The notes under the pieces are model-generated. The model saw nothing but the letters and a program-made list of their open reading frames with translations. It ran no database searches and was not told the DNA's origin. 64,000 nucleotides of DNA from contig CAVUFH010000001.1 in assembly GCA_963740835.1 (NCBI GenBank), forward strand, positions 186,001 to 250,000, given 5' to 3'. The position numbers were made by a program, and so were the translations under genes. This document shows positions 23,488-33,485 of the stretch, in pieces. Position 1 is the stretch's first letter. The number at the start of each line of letters is the position of its first letter. The stretch comes from CAVUFH01 sp963740835 (GTDB lineage: Bacteria > Actinomycetota > Acidimicrobiia > IMCC26256 > PALSA-610).

Positions 23488-25626
23488 TCAGCGATCCGCG
23501 CCGACGAGCTCGCGCTCGTCCGTGTCGTCCGACACGGTGCCGGCGGGTACGGCTGCGCCGTCGACGTCGACGTGCGGCAGCGCACGCGACAGCCAGCGCG
23601 GCAGCCACCAGTTCGCGTCGCCGAGCAGCTCCATCGTCGCCGGCACCAGCACGATGCGGACGACGGACGCGTCGATCGCGACTGCCACCGCGAGCCCGAG
23701 GCCGATGAGCTTCAACGCCCGGATGTCGGAAGCGACGAAGCTGCCGAACACGAACACCATGATCAGCGCAGCCGCGGTGATGACACGCGCGGTGCTCGCC
23801 AGTCCTTCGGCGACGGCGGTGGCGTTGTCGTGCGTCCGGTCGTACTGCTCACGCACGGCGCTGAGCAGGAACACCTCGTAGTCCATCGAGAGCCCGAACA
23901 CGATCGCGAACAGCATCATCGGAACCCACGCCTCGATCGGACCCTTGCTGACACCGAGGACGCCCGCGCCCCAGCCCCACTGGAAGATCGCGACGATGAC
24001 TCCGTACGCGGCGCCGATCGAGAGCAGGTTCATGAGGACCGCCTTGAGCGGCACGAGCAGCGAACGGAACACGACCAGCAGCAGTAAGAAGCTCAGCGCG
24101 AGCACGCTGCCGATGAAGATGGGGAGGCGCCGGCCGATCGTGTCGGTGAAGTCGATGTTCGTCGCCGCGTTCCCGCCGATGTGCACCTGCAGGCCGCTCC
24201 CGGCGATCGCGTCGGGCACGACTTGGTCGCGGAGGTCGTGGACGAGGTGGTTCGTGGCTTGGTCCTGCGGCTCCGTCGTCGGTTGCAGCGTCGCGAGAGC
24301 CGCCGATCCCGCGGCGTTCGGCGTCGCGTCGCTGACGGACTCGACCCCGGGCGTCGCCCGCAATGCGTCGACGAGCCGCGGCAGCGCGGCGCGGGATCCG
24401 GGCTCGCGAGTGTCGGCAACGACGAGGATCGGGCCGTTGGCGCCGACACCGAAGCCGTCCGCGACGAGGTCGTACGCCTTGTGCGTCGTGCTCGACTTCG
24501 GGTCGTTGCTCGCGTCCGCGGCACCGAGGCGTAGTTGCAGCGCGGGAACCGCCGCGATGACGAGCACCGTCAAGCCCGCGAGCGCGATCACTGCGGGCCG
24601 GCGCTGCACGAGCCGGGCCCAGCGGTGCCACATCGTCTCGCGCCGGGTGTCGGTGTGACGCCCGACGTGGAACCGGTCGATGGTGAAGCCGACGAACCCG
24701 AGCAGGGCCGGCAACAGCGTGATCGCGGCAAGCACCGCGACGACGACGGCGAGCGAGGTGCCGACCGCGAGGCCGTGTAGGAAGTTCAGGCCCATCAGGA
24801 ACATGCCCAGCACCGAGATCATCACCGTGAACCCGGCGAAGACGACGGCCCGTCCCGATGTGGCCATCGCTTCCATCACCGCGGCTTCGGGCGACGCGGT
24901 GCGGTGCAACGCGGCGCGGTAGCGGGTGACGATGAACAGGGCGTAGTCGATGCCGACACCGATGCCGATCATCGTCGCGACCTGCGGCACGAAGCTCGGG
25001 GTCGTGAAGACGTGCGCGATGATCCCGACGCCGGCAAGCGACACCGCCACTCCGATGAGGGCGGTCACGATCGGCAGGCCCATCGCGATCAGCGAACCGA
25101 ACGCGACGAGCAACACGACGATCGCGACGACGATGCCGATGAGCTCACTGGCCGGCATCGTGGTGTCGCCGAACCATGCACCGGAGAACTCGACATCGAC
25201 ACCTGAATCGCGCAGAGGCTGCGCGAGATCCTCGACGCGGCTCGCGATCTGCTTCGGGTGGTCGTTGTCGCCGTTCGCGGTCGTGATCGGGACGATCGCG
25301 ATGTGGCCGCCCGGCGACACGACCGGGGGCTCGACGGAGAGCACACCGTCGGCGTGCGCCACCTTCTGCAGGTAGCCGTCGACGGCGGGCCGGTTCTTCG
25401 TGATGTCGGCGAAGACGATGCGCGCTTCGTCGCCGTGCCGTTCCGGGAAGTCGCGCGCGAGCGAGTCGTACGCGGCCTGCGAGTCGGTGTGCGGGAGCCG
25501 GCCGCTGTTGGCGTAGTCGCCCGCGAGTGCCGGGCCCACGGTAACCGCGAGCGCGAGGGCGAGCGACCAGAGCGCCAGCACGAGGCGTCGGTGACGGAAG
25601 GACGTACGAGCGATGCGGTGCAACAT
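23488..25626 (-). CDS. MMPL family RND transporter
   Basis: 712 residues with two repeats of the RND/MMPL architecture: one N-terminal helix (LVLALWSLALALAVTVGPAL), a periplasmic domain, then five to six helices, repeated. GIGVGIDYALFIVTRYR and FGLSMDYEVFLLSAVREQYD are the paired proton-relay Asp-Tyr motifs. Such transporters export lipids, siderophores or drugs using the proton gradient. ATG 25626 follows GAGGACC and is preferred over the upstream extension to 25662. The 100-base gap upstream contains a terminator-like hairpin. Confidence 0.95.
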   Translation of the reverse strand: MLHRIARTSFRHRRLVLALWSLALALAVTVGPALAGDYANSGRLPHTDSQAAYDSLARDFPERHGDEARIVFADITKNRPAVDGYLQKVAHADGVLSVEPPVVSPGGHIAIVPITTANGDNDHPKQIASRVEDLAQPLRDSGVDVEFSGAWFGDTTMPASELIGIVVAIVVLLVAFGSLIAMGLPIVTALIGVAVSLAGVGIIAHVFTTPSFVPQVATMIGIGVGIDYALFIVTRYRAALHRTASPEAAVMEAMATSGRAVVFAGFTVMISVLGMFLMGLNFLHGLAVGTSLAVVVAVLAAITLLPALLGFVGFTIDRFHVGRHTDTRRETMWHRWARLVQRRPAVIALAGLTVLVIAAVPALQLRLGAADASNDPKSSTTHKAYDLVADGFGVGANGPILVVADTREPGSRAALPRLVDALRATPGVESVSDATPNAAGSAALATLQPTTEPQDQATNHLVHDLRDQVVPDAIAGSGLQVHIGGNAATNIDFTDTIGRRLPIFIGSVLALSFLLLLVVFRSLLVPLKAVLMNLLSIGAAYGVIVAIFQWGWGAGVLGVSKGPIEAWVPMMLFAIVFGLSMDYEVFLLSAVREQYDRTHDNATAVAEGLASTARVITAAALIMVFVFGSFVASDIRALKLIGLGLAVAVAIDASVVRIVLVPATMELLGDANWWLPRWLSRALPHVDVDGAAVPAGTVSDDTDERELVGADR

Positions 25627-25656
25627 GCGAGGTCCTCGGTTCGTGGCGTTGGTGCG

Positions 25657-25679
25657 GCACACGAGTCACCCTCGTGCGC
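25657..25679. terminator. Terminator-like hairpin between regulator and transporter
   Basis: GCACACGAG at 25657-25665 pairs with CTCGTGCGC at 25671-25679 with one mismatch and a five-base loop. It lies just beyond the stop of the BTAD regulator and just upstream of the MMPL gene, both on the minus strand, so it could end the regulator transcript. There is no T-run. Confidence 0.45.
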
Positions 25680-25728
25680 GGCGTCCCACGATCCGGGACC
25701 GCTCTGAACGACCGCTGTCGTCGCCCTG

Positions 25729-28700
25729 TCAGCGGGGCGAGGAAGCCTGCGTCGTGCGGGCCTCCGCCACGACCGCACGCGCATCGGCGTAGCTCGCCGC
25801 GAACGCCACAGCCGCCCCGTCCTTGTCGTCGACTCGCGCGAGCGCGCGGTCCACGTCGATCCGTTCCTGCCCGACGAGCGGTCCGCCCGCTCGCTCGCGC
25901 AACGCGGCCGCGGCGCCGAGGAAGTGCCCGACCGTCTCGTCGTCCCCCGCCAACGACGCCGCGCCGGCGAGCCCTTCCAGCGCCAGCGCCTCCGCGCTGG
26001 GGTCTCCCGCCGCGCACGCGGCCTCGAGACTCGCCCGGTGCCGGGCCTGCGCGTCCTCGGCGTCGTCGCGGAGTTCGGCCAGGTATCCGAGCGACGCGAG
26101 CGTCAGGCTGAGGCCGGTATGGGCACCGCGCTCGCCGTACAGCGTGAGCGCGTGCCGGTGGCTCGCTTCCGCGTCGTCAAGCTGCCCCCGCCGTCGCAGC
26201 GCGATGCCGCGCAGGTTGTGCGCGAGCGCGAGCGTCGGCACGTAGCGCTGCCGTTCCGCGGCCTCGATCGCCCGTTCGAACCACGCATCGGCCTCGCGGT
26301 CGTCACCCTGGAGGGCGCACACGTGACCGAGGCGGGCGGTGAGCCCCGTCGCGATGCCGACCGCCCCCACCGATTGCAAGCCGATGATCGCGTCGCGCAG
26401 CGCCCGTTCTGCGTCGTCGTAGCTGCCGCGTGCCGTCGCGATGTCGGCGAGGTGACGGAGCGCGATGGCCCGACCCCACGCGTTCCCGAGCGCCGCGAAC
26501 TGGTCCGCGCCCGCGCGCAACTTCAGCAGGGCATCGTCGTATTCGCCCGTCACCAACGCGATCGCGCCCTGCAGCAGCTCGATCATGGCGCGACTCCACG
26601 CGTCGTCGACCGCATGGAAGGCGGTGATCGCTTCGCGGAATGCCGTGATCCCCTCGGCGACGCGCTGGAAGACCTCGATCAGCACCGACCCGTGCAGGGT
26701 GCCGGCCAGGCCCAGTCCTGCGTTGTCGCCGATCGCGCGCGCCTCGCGCATCGCCTCGGCGCCGTACTCGAGCGCGAGCACGCCGTCGTACGCGACACCC
26801 ACCATCCCGGCCCACGCGAGCGCGCGCACGCGCCGGGCGGGCACTTCGGGCTCGCCGAGTGACACCGCCGCCGCGAGCCACCGCCAGGTGTCGTCGATGC
26901 GACCACCCATGTTCCAGTTCCACCCGAGGCCACCGCCGAGCGCGCACGCGACATCGGCGTCGCCGGCCGCGATCGCCCACTCCATCGCGGCGCGGATGTC
27001 GTCGAGGGAACGGCCGACGATCCCGAACCAGTCGCCGGTCGCGTCACCGTGCGACGGATCGGAGACTTCGATCGCGGCCGCGATGTAGCGCGCGTGCCGG
27101 GCGCGGGTCGCATCGCCCTGGCCGGACGCCTCGAGCCGTTCGCGGCCGTATTGGGACAGCGTCTGCAACAGCCGGAACTGCGCGTCGTCGGCGGTGCGGT
27201 GCGACGTGACGAGCGACTTGTCGACCAACCGGGCGAGGAGCTCGGCGACGTCGTCGGTCCCGACCATTTCGTCGGCACACACCGCTTCGGCGGCGGCGAT
27301 CGTGAAGCTGCCCGCGAACACCGCCACCCGTTCGAACACGCGTTGCTCGCGCTCGAACAGCAGGTCGTAGCTCCAGTCGATGACCGCCCGCAGCGTCTGC
27401 TGGCGCGCGAACGCGGTGCGCTGCCCGGCGGTCAGGAGGCGGAAGCGGTCGTCGAGCCGGCCGAGCAGCGCGGCGGGCGTGAACGCCCGCATGCGCGCGG
27501 CGGCGAGCTCGATCGCAAGGGGGAGGCAGTCGAGACGGACGCAGATGTCGCGCACCGTGTCTCCTGCGCCGGCCGCGTCATACCCGGGCGCAACTGCGGC
27601 CGCACGCGTTTCGAACAGGGCGACCGCGGCCTCGAGCTCGAGCGGTGCCAGCGGCCAGAGCCCTTCCCCCGCGATCATGAGCGGTTCGCGGCTGGTCGCC
27701 AGCACGCGCACGGTGCCACATCGCGCCAAGACGTGTTCGACCACACGCGCGGCCTCGCCGATGATGTGCTCGCAGTTGTCGACCACGATCAGCGCCTCGC
27801 GATCGAGCGAGGAACTCGCCCAGGCGCTCGAGCCCGTCACTCGCCGCACCGACACCGAGCCCAGTCTCGACGCCGACCGCGACGGCGAGCGTCGGGATCA
27901 TATCGCTCGGGTCGCCGACCGAACCCAGGTCGGCGAAGAACACGCCATCGGCGAACTCCGGCAGCAACGCGCGGCCGACTTCCACCGCGAGCCGCGTCTT
28001 GCCCACGCCGCCCGGACCGACGACGGTCACGACGCGGTGGCGGCGCACGAGCGACGCCGTGGCATCGACTTCGGTCGCGCGACCGATCAGCGCGCTCGTC
28101 GACGCGGGGAGGTTCGCCGGGTGCGCGCGACGCGGCGCTCGGGCCGGCCGCCGGCGCGACCGTCAGCTCGGGATCCTGCGCGAGCACCGCCGCTTCGAGC
28201 CGCTTCAGCTCCGGACCGGGATCGATGCCGAGCTCTTCGCTCAGCACCGTGCGAGCGCGCTGGTACGCCCGCAGTGCCTCGCCCTGCCGCCCGCCGCGGT
28301 ACAGCGCGAGCATCAGCTGCGCCCACAGGCGTTCGCGCAACGGATGCTCCTGGAGCAGTGCCTCGAGCTCACCGACCAGCTCGTCGTGGCGACCGAGCAA
28401 CAAGTCGGCTTCGACGCGGTCTTCGATCGCGGCGAAGCGCGACTCCTCGAGCCGCGTGATGACGGGGCGTGCGAATCCGCTGTCGGCGAACTCGGCAAGC
28501 GCCGCGCCCCGCCACAGCGCGAGGGCGGCGCGCAACGTCTCCGCCGCGCGCGCGGCATCGCCGGCGTGCAGCGCGGCCCGACCGTCGGTGGCGAGCTGAT
28601 CGAAGCGGGCCGCGTCGAGCGCGTCACGCGGCAGTTCGAGCGCATAGCCGCCACCGCGCGTCGCGATGCGCTGCTCGCCGAGGACGCGCCGCAGACGCGA

Positions 28701-28904
28701 GACGTGCACTTGCAGGCTGTTGCGGGCCGGCGTCGCGTCCGGCCAGATGTCCTCGAGCAGCTGCTCGGCGGGCACCGCATTGCCGTGTGCGAGGGCGAGG
28801 TCGAGCAGCAAGGTGCGCGGCCGCAACCCGCCGACGTCGAGCGCGTCGCCATCGTCGCCGATGACCTCGAGCAGGCCGAGGATCCGGACCTCCACCTCCG
28901 CCAC
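25729..28904 (-). CDS. SARP/AfsR-like regulator: BTAD, NB-ARC ATPase and TPR domains; two frame shifts
   Basis: Three frames join into one protein. First, residues of about 1-260: winged-helix VRILGLLEVIGDDGDALDVG with SLQVHVSRLRRVLGE, then the BTAD helices. After a shift near 28110 comes the P-loop VVTVVGPGGVGKTRLAVEVG and LLPEFADGVFFADLGSVGD. After a shift near 27815 come LDREALIVVDNCEHI (Walker B/arm), VRVLATSREPLMI, and a long TPR region to TGA 25729. The span is 3176 bases, so removing two bases gives 1058 codons exactly. This is the architecture of AfsR/SARP-type pathway regulators. The target may be the adjacent MMPL transporter; that is inference. Confidence 0.88.
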
Positions 28905-28967
28905 GCTAGGCCCGTCCCGTCAGCGCCTTGCAAGCACCTCCACAGGGCGGATGGGGATCCTGACGGT

Positions 28968-29237
28968 GTGTCCGGCACCGTTGCTCGCGACCCCGGAACG
29001 CTCGCGTCCCTCGCGTGGGACGCCTACATCCGCGGGCAGATCACCGACGCCGCGAGCCTGGCGTCTCGCGCCGCGACCGCGGCCGCATCGCGATCGCGCC
29101 GGGCGCGCCAGCAAGTGGACGTGGTCTGCATCGCCGTCGCCGGCGACGCTGCGCGCGCGTACGGCCTCGCGACGGAGCACCTCGCCGAGTTCCCCGACGA
29201 CCGGTTGGTACGAAAGGTGCAGCGCGCCTGCGAATGA
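28968..29237 (+). CDS. Small helical TPR-like protein (89 aa)
   Basis: GTG 28968 opens a frame reading LASLAWDAYIRGQITDAASL and VAGDAARAYGLATEHLAEFP, then DDRLVRKVQRACE. Two helix-turn-helix units with alanine/tyrosine packing resemble TPR or TPR38-like repeats. It is divergent from the BTAD regulator (63 bases between starts) and convergent with nrdJ. The function is unknown, and a different start further upstream cannot be excluded. Confidence 0.55.
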   Translation: MSGTVARDPGTLASLAWDAYIRGQITDAASLASRAATAAASRSRRARQQVDVVCIAVAGDAARAYGLATEHLAEFPDDRLVRKVQRACE

Positions 29238-29284
29238 ACGCCGCACCGGGCGGTGCGACCGACCCGCACGCCCGGGAGTTCAGA

Positions 29285-32050
29285 TCATGAGCAGCCGCTC
29301 GTGCTGCCGCACGACGGGCACGCGTAGCAGCTACCGGCCCGCTGCATCATGTCGCCGCAGACGTGGCAGAGCACGACCTCGCGCTGGCGCACTTCGGGCG
29401 GCGTGCTGCGGGCCGGGATCGCGTCGGAAGGGGCGCGGTCCTCGAGCGGCAGGTCGTTCGAACGGGCGCTGGGCGTGGTCGACTCCTCGACACCGGGCAG
29501 CGTCGGCTGCAACCGCTCGCCCACCGTGAGGATCCCGAGCGCTTCGCGCTTGTCCTTCGGCAGGTACTCGACCGCAAGACGGCGGGCGATGTAGTCGATC
29601 AGGCTCGTCGCGAACCGGATGTCGGGGTCGTCGGTCATGCCCGCGGGCTCGAAGCGCATGTTCGTGAACATCTCCACGAACGCCTCGAGCGGCACGCCGT
29701 ACTGCAGACCGTGGCTCACCGAGATCGCGAACGCGTCCATCACGCCCGCGAGCGTCGAGCCCTGCTTGGCGACCTGCAGGAACAGTTCGCCGGGACGGCC
29801 GTCCTCGTACTCGCCGACCGTCACGTAGCCGTGGCAGTCGGCGACGCGGAACGAGAACGTCTTCGCGGCACGCGTGCGGGGCAGCTTCTGCCGCACCGGC
29901 TCCTGGACGATGATCGTCTCGACGATGCGCTCGACCTCGCGCGCGACGTCACCTTCGGCGCCCGCCTTCTTCTGCGTGGAGAGCGGCTGGCCGACCTTGC
30001 AGTTGTCGCGGTAGATCGCGACCGCCTTCAGGCCGAGCTTCCACGACTCGATGTAGAGGTCCTCGACGTCCTTCGCTCGAGACGTCTTCGGGCATGTTGA
30101 CGGTCTTGCTGATCGCGCCGCTGATGAACGGCTGGACCGCCGACATCATCTTCACGTGCCCCATGTAGTGGATCGCGTTGTCGCCCATCGAGCACGCGAA
30201 CACCGGCAAATGCTCGGCCTTGAAGGCCGGCGCGCCGATGATCGTCTTGTGCTCGTCGATGTAGGCGACGATCGCGTCGACCTGGCCGTCGTCGTATCCG
30301 AGCTGACGCAGCGCCCGCGGGATCGTCTGGTTGACGATGAACATCGTGCCCCCGCCGACGAGCTTCTTCGCCTTGGTGAGCGCGAGGTCGGGCTCGATGC
30401 CGGTGGTGTCGCAGTCCATCATCAAGCCGATCGTGCCGGTGGGTGCGAGCACCGACGCCTGCGCGTTGCGCACGCCGTGCCGCTCACCGAGCTCGACTGC
30501 TTCGTCCCACGACTGCTGCGCGGCCGCGAGCAGGTCCGCAGGCACCCGCGCGTCGTTCACCCCGGCCGCGGCGTCGCGGTGCATGCGCAGCACGTTCAGC
30601 GTGGGCTCGCGGTTCTCGGCGTAGCCCGCGAACGGGCCCATGCGCGCCGCGGTGCGGGCGCTGGTGGCGTACGCGTGCCCGGTCATCAGCGACGTGATCG
30701 CCGCCGCCCACGCCCGGCCCGCGTCCGAGTCGTAGGGCATGCCTTCGGCCATCAGCAGCGCGCCGAGGTTGGCGTAGCCGAGGCCGAGCTGGCGGAACAC
30801 CCGGCTGTTCTGCGCGATCTTCTCGGTCGGGTAGTCGGCGTTGCCGACCAGGATCTCCTGGGCGGTGAACACGACCTCGACCGTGTGCCGGAACCCGTCG
30901 ACGTCGAAGCTGCCGTCGTCGGCGAGGTAGTGCAGCAGGTTGATGCTCGCGAGGTTGCACGCCGAGTTGTCGAGGTGCATGTACTCGGAGCACGGGTTCG
31001 ACGCGTTGATCGGGCCCGTGTTCGACGCGGTGTGCCACCGGTTGATCGTGGTGTCGAACTGCATGCCCGGGTCCGCGCACTCCCACGCCGACTGCGCGAT
31101 CTGGCGCATGAGGTCGCGCGCCGGCAACGACTTCACCGGTGACCCGTCGATGACCGCCTTGAGGTCCCAGGTGGCGTCGGCTTCGACCGCACGCATGAAC
31201 GCGTCGGTGACCCGCACCGAGTTGTTCGCGTTCTGGTACTGGATCGAGTGGCTGTCGCGACCGTCGAGGTCCATGTCGAAGCCGGCGTCCCGCAGCGCGC
31301 GCGCCTTGCGCTCCTCGACCGCCTTGCACCACACGAACTCTTCGATGTCGGGGTGGTCCGCGTTGAGGATCACCATCTTGGCGGCCCGCCGGGTCTTGCC
31401 ACCCGACTTGATCGTGCCGGCCGACGCGTCGGCGCCGCGCATGAAGCTCACCGGCCCGGACGCGGTGCCGCCACCCTTGAGGTGCTCGACCGACGAGCGG
31501 ATGCCCGACAGGTTGATACCGGCGCCGGAACCGCCCTTGAAGATGGTCCCTTCCTCCCGGTACCAGTTGAGGATCGCGTCCATCGTGTCGTCGACGGCGA
31601 GGATGAAGCACGCGCTCGCCTGCTGCGGCACGCCCTTCACGCCGATGTTGAACCACACCGGCGAGTTGAACGCGGCGCGCTGGTGCACGAGCACGTACTT
31701 GAGCTCGGCGCGGAACGCGTCGGCTTCCTCGTCGTCGACGAAGTAGCCGTCACGCACGCCCCAGTCGGCGATCGTGTCGACGACGCGGTCGATCACCTGG
31801 CGCAGCGACGACTCGCGCTCGGGAGTGCCGAGGGTGCCGCGGAAGTACTTCTGGGCGACGATGTTCGTCGCGTTGAGCGACCACGACGTGGGGAACTCGA
31901 CGCCGGGCTGGAAGAAGGCGTCGCCGCCGTCCTTGAAGTTCGGGATCCGCGCGTCCCGGCGCTCCCACTCGACCGTCTCGTAGGGGTCGGCGCGGGCGTG
32001 GTGAAGTGCCGGCTGATCCCGATGCCCAACTGCTGCGGCGCCATCGCCAT
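29285..32050 (-). CDS. nrdJ: Vitamin B12-dependent (class II) ribonucleotide reductase, two frame shifts
   Basis: ATG 32050 starts MAMAPQQLGIGISRHFTTP. After a shift near 32005 the frame continues DPYETVEWERRDARIPNFKD through FNSPVWFNIG, TIFKGGSGAGINLSGIRSS, CSEYMHLDNSACNLASINLL and ASVLAPTGTIGLMMDCDTTG to KTVNMPEDVSS. A second shift near 30075 leads to KDVEDLYIESWK and the C-terminal zinc-type segment LCHVCGDMMQ ... CPSCGS. One base is missing and one is extra, so the span of 2766 bases keeps 922 codons, the usual NrdJ size. The enzyme reduces ribonucleotides using adenosylcobalamin without oxygen dependence. Because it is essential and so well conserved, the shifts are most likely errors. 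Confidence 0.93.
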
Positions 32051-32360
32051 GTTCGTGTCTGCCCCCTCCGGCCGTGCGGCCGAACGTCGTCTGCTCGTGC
32101 CCGGTGGTCCGGTCACGCCCCGCACTTGCGCTTCCTGCTGTGTCCCCCGGCATCTCCGGATCAGCGTGTCACACCACAAGATCTTGTGGGGTGACCAAAC
32201 CCGACCGCGAGATGGAGGAGCATTACAGCACTGTAGTTACACCCGCGTCAACGCTTTCCGGCTCGCGAAACGTCCTGGTCGGAGGGCGTTCGCGAAGGTT
32301 TGCACTCGTGCACCGGCGCACAAGCGCCGGCGCCGCCGGGCCGGCTCCGAGCGCGGCGAC
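32051..32360 (-). promoter_or_regulatory. nrdJ upstream region (310 bases)
   Basis: No gene is seen between nrdR and nrdJ. The stretch holds the perfect 16-bp palindrome at 32174-32189 and a second short inverted repeat TACAG-CA-CTGTA at 32224-32235, 48 bases away centre to centre. No cobalamin riboswitch could be recognised by eye (no clear B12-box consensus). The separation suggests nrdJ has its own promoter rather than read-through from nrdR alone. Confidence 0.5.
32174..32189. promoter_or_regulatory. Candidate NrdR box
   Basis: CCACAAGATCTTGTGG is a perfect 16-bp palindrome in the nrdJ upstream region. Its length, the WxTTGTGG-type half-sites and its position resemble NrdR operators, which repress ribonucleotide reductase genes when dATP/ATP-bound NrdR is active. 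The nrdR gene itself ends 172 bases away. NrdR boxes usually come in pairs about 31-32 bases apart, and no clear second box at that spacing was found. Confidence 0.6.
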
Positions 32361-32825
32361 TCAGCGGCGCTTGGGCTCGGTGGTCTTCTGGAGCTCACCG
32401 ACCTCGCGCTCGAAATCCGCAAGGTCCTCGAAGCCCTTGTAGACCGACGCGAACCGCAGGTACGCGACGTCGTCGAGGGCCCGCAGCCGCTCCAGCACCG
32501 CCATCCCGACTCGCTCGCTGCCGACCTCGCCGCCGTCGTCGCGGAGCTCCTCTTCGACCTCGGCGACAAGGGTGTCGATCGTGCCGGGGTCGAGCCGGTT
32601 CGTGGCCGCCCGCTCGACGCCGGCCCGCAGCTTGACCCGGTCGAAGGGCTCAGTGGTCCCGTCGCGCTTGCGCACGACGAGGCCGACCTCCTCGACCCGC
32701 TCATACGTCGTGTAGCGCCGACCGCAAGCGAGGCACTCACGGCGGCGCCGGATCGCGCCGCCTTCGTCGGCGACGCGCGAGTCGACGACCTTGTCGTCGT
32801 TCGCCCGGCAGTAGGGACACCGCAC
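32361..32825 (-). CDS. nrdR: Transcriptional regulator NrdR
   Basis: GTG 32825 gives 154 residues, the standard NrdR length. CPYCRANDDKVVDSR and RRECLACGRRYTTYERVE form the N-terminal zinc ribbon (C-x2-C ... C-x2-C). VVRKRDGTTEPFDRVKLRAG starts the ATP-cone domain that senses ATP/dATP. It represses ribonucleotide reductase genes by binding paired NrdR boxes; one candidate lies downstream, before nrdJ. The linkage nrdR-nrdJ next to lexA is the usual actinobacterial order. Confidence 0.97.
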   Translation of the reverse strand: MRCPYCRANDDKVVDSRVADEGGAIRRRRECLACGRRYTTYERVEEVGLVVRKRDGTTEPFDRVKLRAGVERAATNRLDPGTIDTLVAEVEEELRDDGGEVGSERVGMAVLERLRALDDVAYLRFASVYKGFEDLADFEREVGELQKTTEPKRR

Positions 32826-32898
32826 ATATCCACCGTATCGGCCGCCCGTACCGTCCGTCGTCGCCGCGATCGTCGCGCCCGTGACCTGCGCGAGCGCG

Positions 32899-33264
32899 TC
32901 AGTCGTCGAGCCAGGTGAGGGTCTCGCCCGGGAGCAGCGCGGCGGTGCCGCGCGCCTGCACGAGCGCATCCACCACGTCGCGCGGGTCGGAGCCGGGCGC
33001 GAGCCGCTTGGCGATCGACCACAGCGTGTCGCCCGGTTCGACCACGACGGTCTCGACCTGCGGGCGGCGCTCGGCGGGGGCAAGGGAGGACCCGCCGAGC
33101 GCCGCACTCGCTTGGCCCACCACCACCACGAGACCGAGGCCGAGTGCCACGGCGACGAACCGACGCCGCCGGTAGACAGCGGCGGTTCGGTGGCGGCGCG
33201 GCGCCTCGGCCGCGGGGTGGTGGCGAACTGGGGAACGAACGGGGAAGGCGACTGCGGCGGCCAT
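32899..33264 (-). CDS. LysM-domain membrane protein, probable SOS-induced division inhibitor (ChiZ/DivS-like)
   Basis: 121 residues from ATG 33264. A proline/arginine-rich cytoplasmic start is followed by one transmembrane helix, FVAVALGLGLVVVVGQASA. The C-terminal LysM domain reads VVVEPGDTLWSIAKRLAPGS to LLPGETLTWLD. A LysM protein divergent from lexA matches mycobacterial Rv2719c (ChiZ), corynebacterial DivS and Bacillus YneA, which halt division during the SOS response. A perfect SOS box at 33440-33453 lies in the shared upstream region. A GGACA repeat lies in its leader. The function is inferred from position and domain. Confidence 0.82.
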   Translation of the reverse strand: MAAAVAFPVRSPVRHHPAAEAPRRHRTAAVYRRRRFVAVALGLGLVVVVGQASAALGGSSLAPAERRPQVETVVVEPGDTLWSIAKRLAPGSDPRDVVDALVQARGTAALLPGETLTWLDD

Positions 33265-33277
33265 CAGCACTCCTACT

Positions 33278-33312
33278 GGACTGGACAGGACAGGACAGGA
33301 CAGGACGGGACG
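33278..33312. repeat. Pentanucleotide tandem repeat (GGACN x7)
   Basis: Seven consecutive GGACN units, four of them identical GGACA, lie 14-48 bases upstream of the LysM gene start, within its untranslated leader on the minus strand (TGTCC units in the mRNA). A related GGGACAGG follows. The array is non-coding and could vary in copy number. Confidence 0.85.
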
Positions 33313-33439
33313 GCGGGACAGGCGGGGGCGGGGCGGACCAGTGGGCAACCCGTGCGGTCGTATGAGCGACGTGCGTAGCGAACCACCCGGGTGAGACATC
33401 TACGTTGGTCGAACGCCTGTTCGTCGTCAAGGAATTTAT

Positions 33440-33453
33440 CGAACGGGTGTTTG
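33440..33453. promoter_or_regulatory. SOS box (LexA operator) between lexA and LysM gene
   Basis: CGAACGGGTGTTTG matches every position of the actinobacterial SOS consensus CGAACRNRYGTTYG. It lies 33 bases upstream of the lexA ATG and 176 bases upstream of the divergent LysM gene. LexA should repress its own gene from here, and probably the LysM gene too. Confidence 0.9.
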
Positions 33454-33485
33454 CCCCGAACGTGTGATCGTGTTACGTTCGGCCG

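Noticed and set aside
32224..32235. TACAG-CA-CTGTA as a second NrdR box
   Set aside because: Spacing of 48 bases between centres does not fit the usual paired boxes, and the half-sites differ from the main palindrome.
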